The position numbers and the translations under genes are program-made. Under the pieces are notes generated by a model. The model was not told the DNA's origin. It searched no databases and saw only the letters and a program-made list of their open reading frames with translations. From positions 1 to 64,000 of the forward strand of contig BJHF01000011.1 in assembly GCA_014191855.1 (NCBI GenBank): a stretch of DNA of 64,000 nucleotides, read 5' to 3'. The stretch is from Deltaproteobacteria bacterium. Lineage in GTDB: Bacteria; Myxococcota_A; UBA796; SXON01. Within the stretch, counting starts at the first letter, position 1. Every line of letters begins with the position of its first letter. Of this stretch, positions 59,979-64,000 are shown piece by piece.

Positions 59979-60809
59979 CTACCCCACCAGCACGTCGAAC
60001 GGCAGGGTGAACTCCTCCTCTACGGACTCGCGGGCGAACTGGATCCACATCCGGTAGCGCCCGGCGGCCGGGAATACGTAGTGGAACTCAATGTCCGGGC
60101 CCGGGTACACGTGGGGCATGTCGTGGCCGGGGGGCGAGTCGGCCATGCCGGGAAAATAGGCGTGCGTGTGGTAGAAACTCGTGCCTGCGAAGTCCACCAT
60201 CTCCACGTGGGCGTCGGCACCACCCCACTGCACGATGTCGGTGACGTCGGCGCCCCCGTCGTCCAGGAGGTGGAGCGTCCAAACGGCCTCCACTCCGGCG
60301 ATCGGAGCCGCGGACCAGGCGATCGAGGCCGTCAACCCCTCGCCATCCACCGATGTCGCGTCGTTCTCGACCGGCGCATCCCCCTGCATCGGCTCCCCGA
60401 CGACCTCTGCGGAGTCGACGAACGAGAGGTAGTCATTGCCCCTCGCGAAGTCGAAGTCGACGAGGTAGGCGCCGCCAACCGGGAATTCCGCGTGTACGTG
60501 GAACGTCGCCGCGTCCAGATCCTCGCCGCTCACCTCCTCGTCGTCTTCTTGGTGGGCGTGGCCAAAGGCTGAAAGATCCTTGGGGATCAGGAAGGTGTGG
60601 AGGAACGCGCCGTGAAACGAGATGAGGTCGCGCACGGGTAGCCCGTCAGGCCCGAGCACCTGCGCTTCGATCGTCGTGATCCCGCCGGCCTCCGGCGGCG
60701 CGGGTTCCGTGCTCCATTCCACGACATACTCGCCAGTGCCGGCGGCGGTGTCGCCCGTGTCGTCGGTGTCCTTGTCGACGGTTTCGCAGGCGAGGAGGAG
60801 CCAGAGCAT
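59979..60809 (-). CDS. His-rich lipoprotein with duplicated beta domain
   Basis: A 276-residue lipoprotein with a minimal signal (MLWLLLA|C) and a Thr/Asp/Gly linker. Two similar beta-sandwich domains follow: the first with GAFLHTFLIPKDLSAFGHAHQ and FHVHAEFPVGGAYLVDFDF, the second with HVEMVDF, FYHTHAYFPG and FHYVFPAAGRYRMWIQF. The H-x-H pairs at the same point of each repeat suggest metal (possibly copper) binding. ATG 60809 is the start. Confidence 0.75.
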   Translation of the reverse strand: MLWLLLACETVDKDTDDTGDTAAGTGEYVVEWSTEPAPPEAGGITTIEAQVLGPDGLPVRDLISFHGAFLHTFLIPKDLSAFGHAHQEDDEEVSGEDLDAATFHVHAEFPVGGAYLVDFDFARGNDYLSFVDSAEVVGEPMQGDAPVENDATSVDGEGLTASIAWSAAPIAGVEAVWTLHLLDDGGADVTDIVQWGGADAHVEMVDFAGTSFYHTHAYFPGMADSPPGHDMPHVYPGPDIEFHYVFPAAGRYRMWIQFARESVEEEFTLPFDVLVG

Positions 60810-60946
60810 GCGAGGGCCGCCGGGATTGTGCTTTGGGTAGCCCAAGGGGCCGGCAGGGGGAATCGGTCTTTTGGGGGATGCGCGCGGCCCGGTCCCTTTG
60901 TCGTACGGCCCGAGCGGCGCATCCCGCCTCGATACACTGCCTGGGC

Positions 60947-62911
60947 ATGCTCTCACTCTCCGAACGCATCGCCGCCGCGGCGCCCGGGTCCATCCTGGAG
61001 ATCGGGCTCGACGAACCGCCCGTCGTGGAAACGCTCCGGATCGATAAGCCCTTGTCCCTCGTCGGCGTTGAAGGGGCCGTTCTGCGTGGTTTCGCGCGTG
61101 ACGCGCTGCTGCGGGTGCTGAGCCCCCGCGTCGTGATCGAGAACGTGCGCTTCGAGCGCATCCCGCGGTCCGACGGCACGCCTTCTTGGGGAAGCGGTGT
61201 TGTCGTGGAGGACGCCGGGCATGCGACGCTCCGCTGTTGCGCCTTCACCGCCGCTGCCGACGCCTGGGTCGTGGAGCCTCAAGGCACGCTTTTGCCGGGC
61301 GAAGCGTGGACGCACGCGGGCCTCGACGTGCGCGGTACCGGCCACGCGGTCGTGGGGGACTGCCGCTTCGAGGGGTGCTCGACGGCACTCTCGGTTTCAA
61401 TCTACCCCGCGGACAAGGTGGCGAACCTCGTCGCGAGGGGCGTCGTGATCGAAGGCGGCCTCCTGGGCGTCAAGGCGCTCGCGAATGCGCGGGTGTCGCT
61501 CCGCGATCTCTCCGTGGGCGGCGGCACGGACACGGCGGTGAAGGCGGACAATGGCGCTCAGCTCACCGGTGCCGACTGGAAGGTCCAGGGTGCGAGGGTG
61601 GGGATCTGGATGGACGACAAGGCCAGCCTGAAGCTTGAGAACGTGGGTCTGGACGCGGAGACGGCGGGGATCGTTGTGCGCGCAAACGCGTCGGCCACGA
61701 TCAAGGGAGGCCGGATCGCCCGCGCGTACGCCGCCGCGGAGGTGCACGGGATGGGGGAGCTCCGCCTCGCGGACGTGGAGATCGGAGGTGTGAAGCTGGG
61801 GATATGGGCCTGCGATGCCGCCTCGGCGGTCGCGGACACGCTCCGCTTCACCGGCGACCCGCCGGAGTGGGGCGCCTACGCCGACTGCGCAGCGACCGTT
61901 ACGTCCGACGCCCCGCTCCCCGGCGAGTGCTCCAGCGCCGGCGTGGCCTCCGTTTCCGGCGGCACCTGCGCCCCGTGGGATCGCGCCACCTGGGTTGCGA
62001 CGCTCCGCGACCGTACGAACCGCTTCTCACCCAGCGTGCGGGCGGCTCTTTCCTCCGCCTACCAGCGCCGGCTCCATGCGGCGCCGGGCGCCCTCACCGA
62101 GCCCGAGCTCTCCTCGTTGATCGACGCGATCTTCCAGTGGGGCGAGCTTGGGGAGAACGGCCTGAGGGAACCGCTCGCCGTTGCGCTCCGGCCGGTACAC
62201 CGCTTCGCGATCCCCTCCGATGTGGCGGCGATGGTCGTCGTTGGCGAGACCGCATTCGTTTCGCACGCCGACGGCAAGCTGCGTGCCTGGAGCGAGGCGG
62301 GTGAGCTGCTCTGGACGGTGGCATGCAAGCCGGCGCGGGCGCTTGTCGCGGCAAACGGCGTGTTGGTGGTGATCATCCCCAACCACAGCTCCGAGATCCT
62401 GCGTGCTTTCGACCCGGAAACGGGCGCGTTGAAGGGCTCCGCGTGCACGGGGGCGAACGTGGCGGCGATGGCGCTTGGTTCCACGATCGAGCTGAGCACC
62501 TACGACAGCACGGGCCACCCGACGGATCGGTGCACGTACCGCGAGCGCTGGACCCTGCCGGACACCAAAGCGCCGACGGAGTGCATGGCGCAGGGGGCCG
62601 AACTGCTCCCGCCGCCCGCCGGTTTTGCCCAGTGGGACTGGGTTTCGCCGGACATGGGCGGCCCTGGTCGGGTGCGGGCGGGGCGCGTGTTCGCGCCGGG
62701 TTGCGGCGAGGTGCCGGGGCTCGCAGTGGCCCAGATCGCCGGTTTCACCGTCGTGGCTCTGGAGGAAGCCCTACGCATGTTTGACGCTGAGCGTAAGATC
62801 ATCGCCGTGTTTCGTGAGCCCGGCGTGGGTTTGCTCGCGATGGGTCGTTACTTGTGGCTCGCGACAACCGGCCGGGAGCTGAGTATTCGCGAGATTCTTC
62901 ACGCCACTTGA
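60947..62911 (+). CDS. beta-helix plus propeller-like protein without signal peptide
   Basis: A 654-residue protein. Residues about 20-330 are a right-handed parallel beta-helix (repeats such as LSLVGVEGAVLRG, RVSLRDLSVGGGTDTAVK, ATIKGGRI). A helical spacer with DRTNRFSPSVRAALSSAYQ (about 365-440) leads to a PQQ/WD-like propeller (about 450-650; VVVGETAFVSHADGKLRAWSEAGELLW). No signal peptide is present, odd for a beta-helix. TACACT is eight bases before ATG 60947. A BNR lipoprotein gene follows 13 bases downstream. Confidence 0.72.
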   Translation: MLSLSERIAAAAPGSILEIGLDEPPVVETLRIDKPLSLVGVEGAVLRGFARDALLRVLSPRVVIENVRFERIPRSDGTPSWGSGVVVEDAGHATLRCCAFTAAADAWVVEPQGTLLPGEAWTHAGLDVRGTGHAVVGDCRFEGCSTALSVSIYPADKVANLVARGVVIEGGLLGVKALANARVSLRDLSVGGGTDTAVKADNGAQLTGADWKVQGARVGIWMDDKASLKLENVGLDAETAGIVVRANASATIKGGRIARAYAAAEVHGMGELRLADVEIGGVKLGIWACDAASAVADTLRFTGDPPEWGAYADCAATVTSDAPLPGECSSAGVASVSGGTCAPWDRATWVATLRDRTNRFSPSVRAALSSAYQRRLHAAPGALTEPELSSLIDAIFQWGELGENGLREPLAVALRPVHRFAIPSDVAAMVVVGETAFVSHADGKLRAWSEAGELLWTVACKPARALVAANGVLVVIIPNHSSEILRAFDPETGALKGSACTGANVAAMALGSTIELSTYDSTGHPTDRCTYRERWTLPDTKAPTECMAQGAELLPPPAGFAQWDWVSPDMGGPGRVRAGRVFAPGCGEVPGLAVAQIAGFTVVALEEALRMFDAERKIIAVFREPGVGLLAMGRYLWLATTGRELSIREILHAT

Positions 62912-62924
62912 GAGGGGTTTTTCC

Positions 62925-64000
62925 ATGCGGCTCCGTTCATCGTCCATGCTCCACCTCCCCCGTGTCGGCTCCGCCGGCGTGTTCTTGGCGCTCGGCCTCT
63001 CCATCCTCGCGTGCGGAGGGGGCGACGAGCCCGTTGCGCCAAAGGCCGACGCCACGCCCGCCGTACCCGCTCCGCCGCCGGCGCCCAAGGAGGAAGGAGC
63101 GTTCCTCGCCTGGTACCACCCCAGCGGGCAGTTTTATCGGAGCGCCGACGGCAAGACCTGGGACACCGTGGCCGCCGTGCCGCAGGACTTGTCGATCTGG
63201 TACAACACCCTGGCGTCGGATGCGGGGGGGCGCCTCTACCTCGCAGATTCTCGCAACGAGATCTGGACGTCCGGTGATGGCGCAAAGACTTGGTCGAAGG
63301 TGGTGAACGTGGGCGCGCGCCCCGCCGGGATGGACGCCGAATCGCTCGTCATCTGCGGGGGCGCCGCGAACGAGCTGGCGGCGGTGTCGTCGGCCGGCCG
63401 TGCCTACTGGTCCACGGATGCGGGCCAGAGCTGGACGGAGAAGACGAGGATCGCCCCCGAGGGCGCCGCGGGCTCCGGCGGCGGCTTCCAGGGCGGCTGC
63501 GCCTTCTCGGCCGATGGCAGCAAGGTGGCGCTCGAAGGCTGGTACTTCTCGCCGCAAAACCCGCAGCTCGCGGTGTCGTCCGACAGGGGGGCCACGTGGA
63601 CGGTGCAGCCCCGGCCGGGCGAAAACGTAGGCACCAATGGTATCGGCTTCGTTACTGGCGGCCTCGCCTTCGCGCGCGGCGGCGGATTCGGTCCGGGCAC
63701 GGTTTCGCTGTTGGCGGATGGCAGCGGTGCGTGGACACACAGCGCGGATCTCCGTGGGGCGGCCGGCGGTGAGTACGCTCAGCACGTTGCCGCCACCGAC
63801 GGTCGGAACACCGTCGTGGTCTGGCAGGCGCCGGCCGCCGGCGCCAACGGGGCGCCGCCCGTACCGGTCCTCGCGTTCACGTCCACCGACGGCGGAAAAA
63901 CCTTCACCGAAGCTCCGGGTCCGGTAGCCGCAGACCCGACGCCCACCGTCTCCGACACCTACCAGTCCCTCGTCTGGACCAACGGGAAGACGCCGGGGCC
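62925..64000 (+). CDS. BNR/sortilin-like repeat lipoprotein, runs off the window
   Basis: An open frame from ATG 62925 continues to the last base (at least 358 codons) without a stop. The signal peptide ends in a lipobox (LGLSILA|C near residue 30), followed by a Pro/Ala linker and BNR Asp-box repeats with the motif S-x-D-x-G-x-T-W (SADGKTW, SGDGAKTW, STDAGQSW, SSDRGATW, STDGGKTF). Such propellers are found in secreted glycan- or protein-binding proteins. GAGGGG precedes the ATG. Truncated at the contig edge. Confidence 0.8.
   Translation, partial: MRLRSSSMLHLPRVGSAGVFLALGLSILACGGGDEPVAPKADATPAVPAPPPAPKEEGAFLAWYHPSGQFYRSADGKTWDTVAAVPQDLSIWYNTLASDAGGRLYLADSRNEIWTSGDGAKTWSKVVNVGARPAGMDAESLVICGGAANELAAVSSAGRAYWSTDAGQSWTEKTRIAPEGAAGSGGGFQGGCAFSADGSKVALEGWYFSPQNPQLAVSSDRGATWTVQPRPGENVGTNGIGFVTGGLAFARGGGFGPGTVSLLADGSGAWTHSADLRGAAGGEYAQHVAATDGRNTVVVWQAPAAGANGAPPVPVLAFTSTDGGKTFTEAPGPVAADPTPTVSDTYQSLVWTNGKTPG

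Noticed and set aside
62854-63306. A 150-codon frame at the end of the window
   Set aside because: Out of frame with the clear BNR lipoprotein that starts at 62925 and runs to the edge; Arg/Pro-rich and without motif.

Overview
The window looks like a contig end from a GC-rich Myxococcota (delta-proteobacterial) genome. The signs are a secreted metalloprotease of the MXAN_6640 type with a MYXO-CTERM-like tail, kinases with the HRDxSPxN loop common in myxobacteria, ExbB/ExbD/TonB sets with Gly-Gly-Val repeat linkers, RCC1-like 'C-W-G' repeat lipoproteins, and Thr/Asp/Gly-rich linkers after many lipoboxes. No rRNA, tRNA or CRISPR array was recognised. The first ~45 bases are almost pure G and look like a sequencing or assembly artefact.

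Layout. 0.1-7.3 kb: an RmlD-like reductase, then the PrkA kinase / DUF444 / SpoVR stress operon, in which spoVR is split by a 399-residue LAGLIDADG intein. 7.3-10.9 kb: a ~210-bp inverted-repeat element, then an envelope operon (parvulin, trypsin-like protease, RCC1-like lipoprotein). 10.9-15.5 kb: a P-loop-less AAA-like gene divergent from an overlapping operon (unknown winged-helix-like protein, cyclotransferase-like protein, DUF255 thioredoxin protein). 15.5-22.6 kb: GIDE-domain membrane protein, alanine dehydrogenase, two Ser/Thr kinases, Ig-like lipoprotein, UbiA-type prenyltransferase. 22.6-27.0 kb (minus): TonB-ExbB-ExbD-ExbD, truncated haemoglobin, Cys-less peroxiredoxin-like protein, CBM9-like lipoprotein. 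27.0-32.7 kb (minus): XPB helicase, helicase-associated partner and XseB; then tmk and lipB. 32.7-42.5 kb: metalloprotease, B12-type radical SAM protein, methyltransferase, giant kinase-ATPase, SulP transporter, sugar-nucleotidyltransferase. 42.5-47.3 kb: dapD-dapE, a GT-C-like membrane protein, rhomboid protease, 2Fe-2S ferredoxin. 47.4-49.2 kb (minus): atpZ-atpI-atpB-atpE. 49.3-53.5 kb: lipoproteins and a DUF3634 protein. 53.5-56.4 kb: Phd antitoxin - PIN toxin - RecQ operon. 56.4-64 kb: M19 dipeptidase, SUKH protein, GNAT acetyltransferase, lipoproteins and a beta-helix/propeller protein; the last gene runs off the window.

Two patterns recur. First, adjacent genes are often joined by four-base overlaps of the type NTGA (ATGA, GTGA, TTGA and one probable CTGA). 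Second, at least eleven transcription-unit heads have a TANNNT -10 hexamer only 5-8 bases upstream of the start codon and no Shine-Dalgarno sequence, which suggests widespread leaderless transcription. The strongest candidates for new biology are the SpoVR intein with its inserted LacI-like helix-turn-helix, the antitoxin-toxin-recQ operon, the XPB / helicase-associated / XseB operon, and the locus around the degenerate AAA gene.
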